Assembly: GCA_965233705.1 (NCBI GenBank)
Contig: CBDDTF010000003.1
Coordinates: forward strand, 1,550,001 to 1,614,000
Direction of reading: 5' to 3'
Length of the DNA: 64,000 nt
DNA from: Algihabitans sp965233705
GTDB taxonomy: Bacteria; Pseudomonadota; Alphaproteobacteria; Kiloniellales; DSM-21159
A program made the translations under genes and the position numbers. The notes under the pieces are model-generated. The model was not told the origin of the DNA and made no database searches. It worked only from the letters and a program-made list of their open reading frames with translations. Shown here piece after piece: positions 52,633 to 60,480 of the stretch; within the stretch, counting starts at the first letter, position 1; each line of letters opens with the position of its first letter.

Positions 52633-54618
52633 TCAGGAAATTCCCAGGCTTCGCCTACGGGTGAAGTTCCAGGAAATTTCGCCGCCGCGAGTGACGCCGC
52701 TGACTAGCTTTCCGCGCTGGCGCTCCAGCACCGCCCGCCAGGGCACGAGCGTGAACTCCTTCGATTTCTCGATCACAGCGAACTTGCCACTCGCGAGCCG
52801 GAGCGGCCTCCGATAGACGCCCTCGATGCGCTCGCCGTCGAGCGGCTCGGCGAACGGCTTGCCGAGCTCCTTCGATAGCCGATCGGCAGCTGCCGCAACC
52901 TCGCGGCGGCGCAGCTCGGTCACGAGATTGCGCTGATAGACGGTGCGGCCGTCGCGCTCCTTGGCGAGCCCTTGGGTCAATAACCAGCGGCGCCGGCGCT
53001 CGATCGCGTCTTCCGCCTCGCGCCCGAAGCCGACCGCACGCAAAGGCTCTGGCCGTTCCGCCAGGAGCTGACGGTCAAGCCAGGTCGCGCCCACGGTTTC
53101 GACCATCCGGTCCAGGCCGAGGCTGGACATCAGGACGAGGCGCGCCGGCTGGCGCATCCGGCTACGTTCCTCATAGGCGCGCGCCGTGTCGAGAAAGTCC
53201 TCGGGGATCGCCCAGGACCCGTCGGCGAAGCGCTCAGCGGAGCCAGCCCGGCGCATGGCCTCCAACCGCCGGATATGGGCGCGGACATACTCTGCGGACG
53301 CGCGCGGATCGGCGGCGCGGTGCAGCGTCTCGCTGTAGAGACCGCCGCTTTGCTCGGCGATCTCCGCGATGGTCCGGTCGGCGCGGCGCGGTTCGGCCGC
53401 CGTGCCCTCGACGGCGACGATCGCGCCCGGTTCATAGTCACCCGGATCGGCCAGTTCGCCCACTTCCGCATAGTGGGTGCGCCCGTCAGTTCCGTCGACG
53501 ATCAGATAGTGGCGGTCGTTCAATTCGTCGGAGAGCCCGCGCGCCACAACACGTCCGACGATCTGCGCGTTCGGCTGGGACGGATCGAAGATCGCATGAT
53601 CGGCGCCGGCGCGCTCTACGCCTGCCGCGCGCATCTCGCGGTGCATCGTTCGGATAATGTCGCCCCGCGTGCCCATGTCGCGCAACGTGGTTTCGAGCCC
53701 CGCCGAAAGCCGCCAGCGTTTGGCCCCGGCCGGTTCGGCAAGGCCCATGCGTTCGAGCCTCTGTAGACGGCCGATCTTCAGTGTGTGCTTGAAGCGCGCG
53801 AAGTTGCCTTTCGGATCTTGACGCAGATCGGCTATGCCGTCCTCGGCTTGGCCGAGGATTTCGCGGTCGAGGCGGGTGAACCGCTCCTGGTCCACTTCGC
53901 GAGCGTAGCCGCGCTGGATTTGCTGTTCGCTGACCGGTCCCAGCTCAAGGGTCAGCAGCTCGCTCGCCCGCTCCCGGATGCCATGGGAGATATAGTCGCG
54001 GGCAATCACCAGGTCTTTGCCGAACTCGTCCTTGCCGCGCAGCACGATATGGCTATGGGGGTTGTCGGTGTTGAAGTGATCGACCGCCACCCAGTCGAGG
54101 CGGGTGTCGAGGTCGCGCTCCATCTCCGCCATCAGGCCACGGACGAAGGGCTTCAAATCGTCGAGTTCGGCCCCGTCTTCGGGCGAAACGATGAAGCGGA
54201 ACTGATGGCGGTCGCCGTCGCTGCGCTCCAGAAAATCCTTGCCGTTCGTCTCATCGCTCGTCGCATCGTAGAGCCGGCCGGGTTCGCCCTCGCGCGTCAC
54301 GCCGTCGCGCTGGATGTATTTGAGGTGCGCCCTGGCCGCTCCGATCCCCTGACCCTTGAGCTTGACGATCCGTGTCTTGACGATGACCCGCCGGCGGCCG
54401 CTGATCCGCCCGCGCCGCATCGCCGCGCCCGTGCCCCATCCGCCACCGCGCCCGATCCGGGACCCGCTGAACGCGGCGGCACCCATCCGCCCGAACCCCG
54501 GCCCGGAAAAACTGGCCGCATGCAGAACCCGTTGCAGATAGGTCTTGGCCTTCCTGTCGCCGCGGGATCGGATCTTGCCGAGCTTCGGTTTGAAGCGGTC
54601 TTCGCCGTCTGTAGCCAT
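52633..54618 (-). CDS. rlxS: Relaxase RlxS-like (DUF3363, MOB family)
   Basis: A 661-aa relaxase that nicks oriT and pilots DNA into the recipient. A basic N-terminus precedes the relaxase domain, whose metal-binding HUH-like segment DHFNTDNPHSHIVLRG lies near residues 178-195. The C-terminal DUF3363 region (about 320-650) is long. Gene order rdfS, DUF2840, traF, relaxase on one strand resembles the rdfS-traF-rlxS arrangement of Mesorhizobium ICEs. It is preceded by a 220-bp gap with a nested dyad. Confidence 0.9.
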   Translation of the reverse strand: MATDGEDRFKPKLGKIRSRGDRKAKTYLQRVLHAASFSGPGFGRMGAAAFSGSRIGRGGGWGTGAAMRRGRISGRRRVIVKTRIVKLKGQGIGAARAHLKYIQRDGVTREGEPGRLYDATSDETNGKDFLERSDGDRHQFRFIVSPEDGAELDDLKPFVRGLMAEMERDLDTRLDWVAVDHFNTDNPHSHIVLRGKDEFGKDLVIARDYISHGIRERASELLTLELGPVSEQQIQRGYAREVDQERFTRLDREILGQAEDGIADLRQDPKGNFARFKHTLKIGRLQRLERMGLAEPAGAKRWRLSAGLETTLRDMGTRGDIIRTMHREMRAAGVERAGADHAIFDPSQPNAQIVGRVVARGLSDELNDRHYLIVDGTDGRTHYAEVGELADPGDYEPGAIVAVEGTAAEPRRADRTIAEIAEQSGGLYSETLHRAADPRASAEYVRAHIRRLEAMRRAGSAERFADGSWAIPEDFLDTARAYEERSRMRQPARLVLMSSLGLDRMVETVGATWLDRQLLAERPEPLRAVGFGREAEDAIERRRRWLLTQGLAKERDGRTVYQRNLVTELRRREVAAAADRLSKELGKPFAEPLDGERIEGVYRRPLRLASGKFAVIEKSKEFTLVPWRAVLERQRGKLVSGVTRGGEISWNFTRRRSLGIS

Positions 54619-54732
54619 GGCTTCCAGATCATCGCGGCAAACGCCGGAAACAAGGTAACATCATGAATTGCCTCTTCTGCTCAACGGGTTACGCGAAAAC
54701 GGGGAGTCGCCAAATCCGCCCTGGCGCCAAAA

Positions 54733-54785
54733 AAGAGATGTGCAGACAGGAACTTAAGCGTCATTGACGCGGTTCCTTTTCTCTT
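54733..54785. other. Nested inverted repeat, candidate oriT
   Basis: Three nested arms share one centre near 54760. The inner perfect GCGTCA-T-TGACGC is at 54758-54770, GGAAC/GTTCC is at 54749-54753 and 54772-54776, and AAGAGA/TCTCTT is at 54733-54738 and 54780-54785. This is the noncoding gap (54619-54838) just upstream of the relaxase gene, a usual place for oriT. No nick site was recognised. A terminator of traF or an operator for rlxS is possible. Confidence 0.4.
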
Positions 54786-54838
54786 GCCCTCCGCCGCCTC
54801 AGACCCCTCCCAAGCTGCAACTCCTTTCTGACGCTGGA

Positions 54839-55354
54839 TCAACTTGCATCGCGGTTCCGCCAAGGCAGCCGCAGTCTCGTCGCTCGGCCGATGATCAGCC
54901 GCCGATCCACCGGCCCGAAATACCGGCCATCGAAGGATTGCGGATGATCTTGCAGCAGGAAGACCGTTTGTTCGGTTAGGATGTGACAGCCATGCCAATC
55001 GGGCATTTCGCGGCCCTGTCCATCGCGCCTTTTCGCTGATGCGACCACCGATCCGTTGACGGTAATCTCGTCCGATTGGCGACAGATTCGGTCACCATTC
55101 AGACCTACGATACGCTTTAAAAGCGGCACGTCCGGCGGCAAATATCCACGTTCAACAACGAGTTCACCGACCCGTTCTGGCACCCGCACGAGCACATAAT
55201 CGTCGCGTTCGATAGGCCGGTTATCGAGCCAATAGAGACCGATGGGGGCGCTCACTGAGGCGTTGTATATCAGCTTTTTCGGCAGGCTCACGAGCGACGC
55301 GACCGCCAAGGCAAGTACCGGAACCGCTGTTGCAAGAAGCCAATTCCGCCTCAT
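54839..55354 (-). CDS. traF: Conjugal transfer peptidase TraF (S26 family)
   Basis: A 171-aa signal-peptidase-like protein with one N-terminal membrane helix. The catalytic Ser is in SAPIGLYW (S35) and the general-base Lys in PLLKRIVGL (K80). In RP4 and related systems TraF cyclises the pilin TrbC. Its ATG overlaps the DUF2840 stop (ATGA). Confidence 0.9.
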   Translation of the reverse strand: MRRNWLLATAVPVLALAVASLVSLPKKLIYNASVSAPIGLYWLDNRPIERDDYVLVRVPERVGELVVERGYLPPDVPLLKRIVGLNGDRICRQSDEITVNGSVVASAKRRDGQGREMPDWHGCHILTEQTVFLLQDHPQSFDGRYFGPVDRRLIIGRATRLRLPWRNRDAS

Positions 55355-55830
55355 GACAGCGCCCCTTTCTTCACGCGTTGTGCCGCCAAATAAGCCTCAT
55401 GCTGGGCCATGGAATAGGCGCGGATCGGCCGTCTTGTAGCGATCCGGTTGTGGACATGGCGGTAGTAGGCGGGTGACACGTCGGCGGGCTCAAACCCGTC
55501 CGCTTCGAGGGCGTCGATCTGCAGAAGAGCGCGCTTGACCTTCGTGTTTCCGGTCGCCAGCAAGAGGACTTCGCCGCCGGGATCAACGCCCTCGATGCGG
55601 CTCAGGAGCAGCGAAGGCTCGGCGGTTTTGACGATGGTGAACCGCCAGTCCTGCGTGCCATATTCGTTGGCGCGCCAGCGGACATAGCCGAATATTTGAC
55701 CGGGTGTGAAGAAGGCGAGCGAGCGCCGCCGGTCCAGATCCTGTTGCTCATCGGGCGCGCCGAAACGCAGCCAATGGTTCAGATGTTCCGGGTAGAACGC
55801 GATCTCGACGCGGGTGAAGGTCTCAGACAT
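55351..55830 (-). CDS. DUF2840 protein
   Basis: A 159-aa protein matching DUF2840 (FGYVRWRANEYGTQDWRFTI; a C-terminal RIATRRPIRAYSMAQHEAY). The family lies between the excisionase and traF in many alphaproteobacterial elements. Function is unknown. It overlaps traF by 4 bases and the AlpA-like gene by 8, so all are one operon. Confidence 0.85.
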   Translation of the reverse strand: MSETFTRVEIAFYPEHLNHWLRFGAPDEQQDLDRRRSLAFFTPGQIFGYVRWRANEYGTQDWRFTIVKTAEPSLLLSRIEGVDPGGEVLLLATGNTKVKRALLQIDALEADGFEPADVSPAYYRHVHNRIATRRPIRAYSMAQHEAYLAAQRVKKGALS

Positions 55831-56041
55831 CGGCCGTCGAGTCCTTCTTGCGAAGGTCCGACCAGGCGGTCAGATCATCGATGTGATAGCGCACGAAACG
55901 GCCATGCTTGCGGTACTGCGGACCGCCGCCATAGACTCGCATCTTCTCCAGGGTGTTGGGCTTGAGCTTGAGAAAACGGGCTGCTTCTTTGGTGGTCAGG
56001 AAAGGTCCATCGACAGCGGCTTTGGTATCATGCTCGGTCAT
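55823..56041 (-). CDS. rdfS: AlpA/RdfS-like excisionase
   Basis: A 72-aa winged-helix DNA-binding protein (LTTKEAARFLKLKPNTLEKM, then GPQYRKHGRFVRYHIDDLTAW) of the AlpA/MerR-like excisionase group. In Mesorhizobium ICEs, RdfS stimulates excision and heads the transfer operon. GGAG five bases before the ATG at 56041 selects it over a GTG at 56047. The RdfS name rests on neighbours as well as fold. Confidence 0.75.
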   Translation of the reverse strand: MTEHDTKAAVDGPFLTTKEAARFLKLKPNTLEKMRVYGGGPQYRKHGRFVRYHIDDLTAWSDLRKKDSTADV

Positions 56042-56109
56042 ACTCACTCCGGCTTCGGCGTAATTGCGCTATGCCGGGAAAACATGATCCAACGCGCTTA
56101 TCGGCGGGA

Positions 56110-56141
56110 GTATCGTTCTCGCCGAGTCCTCACAACGATAC
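56110..56141. promoter_or_regulatory. Inverted repeat upstream of rdfS, candidate activator site
   Basis: GTATCGTT (56110-56117) and AACGATAC (56134-56141) are a perfect 8-bp inverted repeat with a 16-base spacer. They lie between the fseA-like stop (56164) and the rdfS-like start (56041), about 70-100 bases upstream of rdfS. In Mesorhizobium FseA activates rdfS, so this is a candidate FseA site. The spacer is long for a terminator. Confidence 0.5.
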
Positions 56142-56163
56142 CCCTGACTGTGCTCTGAAGCCG

Positions 56164-56986
56164 CTAAGTCAGCAGCTTTCGGTAGTCCCCATTAATGTAC
56201 CGGCGCCCGCGCCTGAAAGCGCCGATGGTGCGGTTTTTGAGCGTCGCATTCGGGTTGGTCCACTCTTCGTCCACGAACGCATCGCCGTGAATGAGCCGCG
56301 CGATGTCCTGAAACACCCAATCTCGCCGCCTCAAATCGACGCCAATTAGCGCGTCGCGATGGCGCATCGCCTCGACCGTCCAGCCTCTCTCGGGTCCGCC
56401 GATCAGGCGGTTCCGGTAAAGATCGGCAAGCCGCCGGATCAACCTTTGCGGATGCTCCACGTCGGGAAATTGGTCGACGACAGGCTCCAGCACAAAGGGT
56501 TCGACGCGGATTTCCGCGCCGAGGCACCGCACCTGCACGACATGACGGCGGCCGCTCAAGAGCAGATGCTGCTCGCCGTCTATCGCCTTCAGAAGCGTTT
56601 TTCGGCACCGCATCTTGGCGAGAGAGACGACACTGCCCAGTCCGGCATCGTCGTCGTGACGCACATAGGCGGATATAACCCGCCGAAAGTCCTCCACTCG
56701 CCAGAAGACGCCGGCCTCAAGCGCTGTTTCGTCAGGGTCTGCGAAAGATACAGAGGCCCCAAGCCTCTGCGCGCGCGAAGCGCCGCCGGGCTCGGAGCAG
56801 GGTTGTGCCGTCGATCAGTTCAATGGGGTTGGGCCGTCCCGGTGCGGACAAACGCCAGTCCTGACGGTAGTCGGGGTTGCGCCTCAGATACTCCCAGGCG
56901 ACTCGTGAGCGGGTGAGGAACCGCACATAGTCATAGTCGCTCAGCTTCGGCGTTACGAACGCTGACGGTATTGCATAGGCCACCAT
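56164..56986 (-). CDS. fseA: FseA-like excision activator, two frames joined by +1 frameshift
   Basis: Frame one (ATG 56986, AAGGAG six bases upstream, stop TGA 56732-56734) encodes an 84-aa DUF6499-like domain ending AEAWGLCIFRRP. The next frame is open through the junction (DETALEAGVFWRVEDF) and encodes a DUF2285 domain to 56164. At the junction CCC-TGA, a +1 slip from CCC to CCT keeps Pro in the P site and continues GAC-GAA, giving a fused protein of about 273 aa. This is the arrangement of msi172-msi171 in Mesorhizobium loti, where +1 frameshifting makes FseA, an activator of rdfS. A free 177-aa product from a GTG at 56697 is the alternative. Confidence 0.75.
56732..56737 (-). other. Putative programmed +1 frameshift site CCC-TGA
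   Basis: Read on the - strand, codon CCC (56737-56735) is followed by TGA (56734-56732). Both CCC and the +1 CCT are proline codons, and a slow stop codon in the A site promotes slipping, as in the prfB shift site. The downstream frame starts coding conserved DUF2285-linker residues exactly here. Confidence 0.65.
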
Positions 56987-57494
56987 CACCTTCTCCTTTC
57001 AGGTAAGCGGCGGCCAACGCGGGTCAGCGTCGTGGTCTCAAACAAGCCCCTCTCTTCTTATCCATCATGTTCTCAACCGGCGCTGTCACCGCCGCGCCAC
57101 GGGTCTAAGTTGAGGTTCTTTCCATGGCACAACCGTGCCATTCAAGCGTCAACATTCCGTTAAGAATTATGACGAATTGCTTAAAAAGCGAGTGATTCCT
57201 TGCCGATGCAGCTCCGAGACGTCGGCCCTGTGAAGGCGCGGCAGACCCTCATGGGCGGCCAGCCGGGCGCGTCCCGGACCCGCGTCAAGACGGCCTTTTG
57301 GCCCCGCCTGCGGCGGCGTTCCGGTCTTGACCCGGCCCCGTGGGGAACGCGCTGAGGGCTCTCCAAGAGGGTCGAAGCGGAAAAACGTCCCAGGGGGACG
57401 TCTTCGCAGACCAACGCAAGGCGCATCGGCGCGTCAGTCGGATGCGCCGTTCAGCGGTCCCTCCGCGCAGTTCGTCGTGAGCAAAAGGGGGGGC
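56987..57494. other. Noncoding regulatory spacer with several dyads
   Basis: No gene is supported in these 508 bases. Besides the palindrome at 57124, it holds GTCAAGAC (57284-57291) with GTCTTGAC (57323-57330), ACGTCCC-AGG-GGGACGT (57385-57401) and GGCGCATC (57420-57427) with GATGCGCC (57441-57448). The left part is AT-rich (57141-57186) and suitable for the fseA promoter. The right hairpins may end transcription of the 57495 gene. Confidence 0.6.
57124..57141. promoter_or_regulatory. 18-bp palindrome, tra-box-like, upstream of the fseA-like gene
   Basis: ATGGCACAACCGTGCCAT is a near-perfect 18-bp palindrome (7-bp perfect arms, 4-base centre), centred about 146 bases upstream of the fseA-like ATG. 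Its length and ATG/CAT ends are those of LuxR-type tra boxes. In Mesorhizobium, TraR with acyl-homoserine lactone activates msi172-msi171. No LuxR-type gene is in the window. Confidence 0.45.
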
Positions 57495-57719
57495 TCACGC
57501 CGCCCCCCGCTCCGCCACCTCTTCTAATTTCGCCAAAGTAATCAGATCATCGAGGCGGTCGGCGATCTCTTTGAGATAGGGTGTTCCCTCGACGCCATAC
57601 TCATCGAAGTCGGCCTCGGCGGATCGGACATGGGCGATCTCGCGGTCGAGCTCCTTGCGCCTGACGGCGATCTCTTCGTCTAGATCGAACGGGAAAGCGA
57701 TGTCAGTGGAAGTGGTCAT
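57495..57719 (-). CDS. Small acidic protein of unknown function
   Basis: A 74-aa, highly acidic, helical protein (DLDEEIAVRRKELDREIAHV; GTPYLKEIADRLDDLITLAK). AAAGGAG eight to nine bases before the ATG supports it as real. I do not recognise a family. It stands alone between two noncoding spacers in the ICE maintenance region. Confidence 0.6.
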   Translation of the reverse strand: MTTSTDIAFPFDLDEEIAVRRKELDREIAHVRSAEADFDEYGVEGTPYLKEIADRLDDLITLAKLEEVAERGAA

Positions 57720-58152
57720 CTCGGTGTCTCCTTTGAGTGTGTTTCGACACCGCCCGGCGGTCGGAAACGATCGGCCGGGTCAACGACGCGCGGCACGCGC
57801 GCCCGGAGGGTCGGCGGGGGAGCCGATTTTTCTCGGAGCGTAGCGGAGGGAAAAATTGGGGGGACCGCCGATCGTTGAGGCGGACGATCGCTTTGCGGCA
57901 GACTTGGGGAATGGCGAACGGAAACCAGGCTGTTGCAGCAGGCTCCGCCCCTTCCCGAAAAGGGTTCGGGCCGTTAAAGCCATCCCCGCGGAGCCGCCGT
58001 CGCTCGCTCGCCCCGCCTGGCGAGCGGCGCGCGACGCAGTGGGAGGGCGGCCATCCCTGTGGTGAGCCCGAGCTCGCCAGCCGTCTCAATAAGGAGGCCC
58101 CGCGCGGGCCGGGAGGAGCTTCCCGCGCGGGGCCGGTATCGCCAACCGGGGG
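57720..58152. other. GC-rich noncoding spacer
   Basis: No supported gene in 433 bases; open frames here lack ribosome sites and family resemblance. It includes a hairpin with A/T-rich arms, ATTTTTC (57826-57832) and GAAAAAT (57850-57856), resembling a two-way terminator, and the long hairpin at 58096-58134. The 57495 gene's promoter should lie at the left side. Confidence 0.55.
58096..58134 (-). terminator. Long GC hairpin downstream of DUF736, probable terminator
   Basis: GGCCCCGCGCGGG (58096-58108) and CCCGCGCGGGGCC (58122-58134) are perfectly complementary over 13 bp, with a 13-base loop. It starts 19 bases after the DUF736 stop on the - strand. The T-tract after it is poor, so it may also stabilise mRNA ends. 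Confidence 0.6.
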
Positions 58153-58476
58153 TTAGTTGGCGATGACGGCGAAGACGTCCTCGTCGTCCTGATCGTTGGC
58201 CGGACCGAGATTGGCGAAGATCGGGCCGCCGCGGGCGATCTGGGGATGCTTGATCGCGACGTTGACGTAGGGGTTGCCCGACTTCTTGCTGACCCGGACC
58301 CGGGCCGTGCCGATCTGGGCGCCGTTTTCAGCGACGACTTCCATCTCGGGGGCGTTGGCCGAGACCGCGCCCGTCAGAGGCTGGAGGCGGATTTTGCCGC
58401 GCCAGGTCAGGAGGCCGGAAAGTTCGCCCTCATAGCGGTGTTCGCCGGTTTGCTTCACATAGCCAATGTTCGACAT
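58153..58476 (-). CDS. DUF736 protein, second copy
   Basis: A 107-aa DUF736 protein: YEGELSGLLTWRGKIRLQPL, then NPYVNVAIKHPQIARGGPIF. It differs clearly from the copy at 30811, so it is a diverged paralogue and not a recent duplicate. AAGGA lies upstream of the ATG. It is followed by the 13-bp hairpin. DUF736 function is unknown. Confidence 0.75.
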   Translation of the reverse strand: MSNIGYVKQTGEHRYEGELSGLLTWRGKIRLQPLTGAVSANAPEMEVVAENGAQIGTARVRVSKKSGNPYVNVAIKHPQIARGGPIFANLGPANDQDDEDVFAVIAN

Positions 58477-59186
58477 CGTTCGATTTCCTTCTTCAAAGTG
58501 ACCGCCGAAGGGCCGATCCCTTCGACGGGTCGGCCAATGAGGGGCGCAAAGATCGGGGTTTCATCCGCGCGAAAAGAGATGCCGGACCGCGACAGCGGTC
58601 CGTCTCTTAAGCCTTCCGCGCGGACCGGAGCGGCAGCGGAGGACCCGAACCGGCCCCCTGGCGCGGGCCGTGAGCGGGATGGCGCGCCAGGGTTCCGCGC
58701 CGGCGTCAGTCCGGCGCGGGTTCCTCTGCGGCGCCCCGCGAACAACACGGGGGGAGCCGGGCCGGGTTGAAGGCCCGTATCGCGGCCCTCATAAGACCCG
58801 TCCGAACGAAGGGATCAGGTCCTTCGAACAGGCGTCAACGGTGGAGAAAGGAGAGCGAGCGTCGCGAATTTTGATTGGCGCGCGTGAAGCTAACCGAAGC
58901 GAAGCACCGCCTGGGCGAAGCAAGAAAGCCTCCCGGATCGGAGCGCTGTGACGTCCGCCACGCTTCATGTCGAGCGCCGATGATGGCCACCGCTTCCGTG
59001 AGGATCCGTGTCAGAGCGAAAACAGAACCGCCCCGCGACGCTGGCCCGGTCCGTCGTCGGAAGAAGGCGGTGCGGCCCTATCTCAACCCTGATGACGCGA
59101 TCAAGAATCCGGCGCTCGGCGCCCACGCGCACGCCTCAATCACGGCGCAGGCGATCAGGACACCAAGGACGAGGATGTTTTCAGGC
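58477..59186. other. Long GC-rich spacer without supported gene
   Basis: About 710 bases. Frames on both strands are open by composition but lack ribosome sites, and their amino-acid composition (Arg/Gly/Pro-rich) is that of GC shadows. It presumably contains the promoter of the DUF736 gene near 58480-58560. No clear repeat or structured RNA was identified by eye. Confidence 0.5.
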
Positions 59187-59387
59187 TCAGAGCCAGCTCT
59201 CAATGGCGAGATCGGGCACGCGCGAGAACTCTCCGGCATTCGCGGTGATGACGGTCAGACCAAGGCTGCGCGCCTGGGCGGTGATCGGAAGATCATTGCT
59301 GCCAATCGGCGTTCCGGCTTGTTCAAGATGGGTGCGGATGGCCGCATAGGCCTCGTCAGTCGGCGCGTCGAGACTCAGGATCGAGAC
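59187..59387 (-). pseudogene. VapC PIN-domain toxin, C-terminal remnant
   Basis: The - strand frame ending TGA at 59187-59189 reads IGSNDLPITAQARSLGLTVI, then TANAGEFSRVPDLAIESWL, the C-terminal half of a VapC PIN ribonuclease with its GSNDL and late-Asn motifs. It is blocked upstream by a TAA (59388-59390). A 13-base imperfect tandem duplication (59367-59379, 59380-59392) sits exactly at the break. The N-terminal catalytic Asp and any VapB partner are missing, so it is a decayed toxin-antitoxin gene. Confidence 0.7.
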
Positions 59388-59592
59388 TTAGGATGGCGAT
59401 ATGCGACAGAAGCGCGTCCGACTGACGGGTCAGACGCTCCGATCGAGGCTTAAGCTGAGACTCGACGCGCCGATCGGCAAGGAGGAAGGCGGCCTTGACG
59501 ACGCCGGTCGCCCGGCCTTTGCGCCACGTCAGGATCGGCATATAGCCGCGCGATGGATCGAAATCGCGGTGACGTTGAGGAACGGAGGCGGC

Positions 59593-60480
59593 CTAACGGC
59601 CGCCTCCGCAGCGCATCACGGTGACGCGCGCCTGATCGGCTTTCTGGCCGAGATTGAGGGTGATGCCGTTGCCGGGGAAGAGAACGACGCCGGTGAGACC
59701 GGCCGCGATCATCATGTCGTTGCGCTTGAAGGGCGCCGCTTTGCCATGCTTGGCGAAGTCGGGCTTGAAGACGATCTGGGCGACGCCGCGGGCCTCGGCC
59801 CAGGCGGCGGCGGCGACTTCGGCGCCGCGGGGCTGTCCGCCGTGGCAGAGGACCATGTCGGGATAGCGGCCGCGGACCTTGTCGAGCACGCGGTATACGG
59901 CGTCGATATCGAGCCAGTCGGGACCGCCACCGAAGGCGATCTTCGGGCCTTCGGGAAGATGGTCGGCGAGCTCGCGCTTGACCAGCGCGCGGGAAAAATC
60001 ACGGGAGTCGATGATGGCGGAGGTGAGGCCGGGAGCCGCCTTGCGTGAACCGGACCGGGGTTTCCAGGTCGACCCGGTGACCGTCTGGAAGGCGTCGGCC
60101 ATGGCGGCGCGCATATCCTCGAAGGCGCGGATATGCTCCAGGAGCGCCTGGCCTTTTGCGGTCTCGCGTTCGAGTTCGACCGACCTGATCTCCGAGCCGT
60201 CCTGTTCGTCGATGAGGGTGCGCTGGCGGGTTTCGTTGTCGCCGAGTTCGCGTTCGAGGCGGTCGATCTTGCGGTGGAGGACGTTGACGAGGCTCCAGGC
60301 GAGGTCTTCCGTGTGCCTCTCAAGCGCGGTGCCGTCGAACATGTCGCGGAGGGCCACGATGAAGCCGGCGGCGGACTGATCGAAGGCGCGGTCCTCGGGA
60401 AGCGGATCGTCTTCGATCGCGATGGGACCAGGCCCGTAGAGGGCGAGATCGTCACAGATGCGGGCGGTTGGTGAGTCCAT
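59593..60480 (-). CDS. DUF2493 (YspA/SLOG-like) protein
   Basis: A 295-aa protein. An N-terminal helical region (about 60-150) precedes a DUF2493 domain with a Rossmann-like fold of the SLOG superfamily (VRGRYPDMVLCHGGQPRGAE, then AWAEARGVAQIVFKPDFAKH). SLOG domains bind nucleotide-like ligands, and DUF2493 genes are common in alphaproteobacterial ICEs. The substrate is unknown. The 205-base gap to the VapC remnant holds nothing recognised. Confidence 0.8.
   Translation of the reverse strand: MDSPTARICDDLALYGPGPIAIEDDPLPEDRAFDQSAAGFIVALRDMFDGTALERHTEDLAWSLVNVLHRKIDRLERELGDNETRQRTLIDEQDGSEIRSVELERETAKGQALLEHIRAFEDMRAAMADAFQTVTGSTWKPRSGSRKAAPGLTSAIIDSRDFSRALVKRELADHLPEGPKIAFGGGPDWLDIDAVYRVLDKVRGRYPDMVLCHGGQPRGAEVAAAAWAEARGVAQIVFKPDFAKHGKAAPFKRNDMMIAAGLTGVVLFPGNGITLNLGQKADQARVTVMRCGGGR

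Noticed and set aside
57724..58156. + strand frame opposite the hairpin spacer
   Set aside because: Composition and lack of a ribosome site indicate noncoding sequence; it ends inside the DUF736 gene region.
58670..59453. Two + strand frames in the 710-base spacer and over the VapC remnant
   Set aside because: Arg/Gly-rich shadow composition. The second runs antisense to recognisable VapC sequence.
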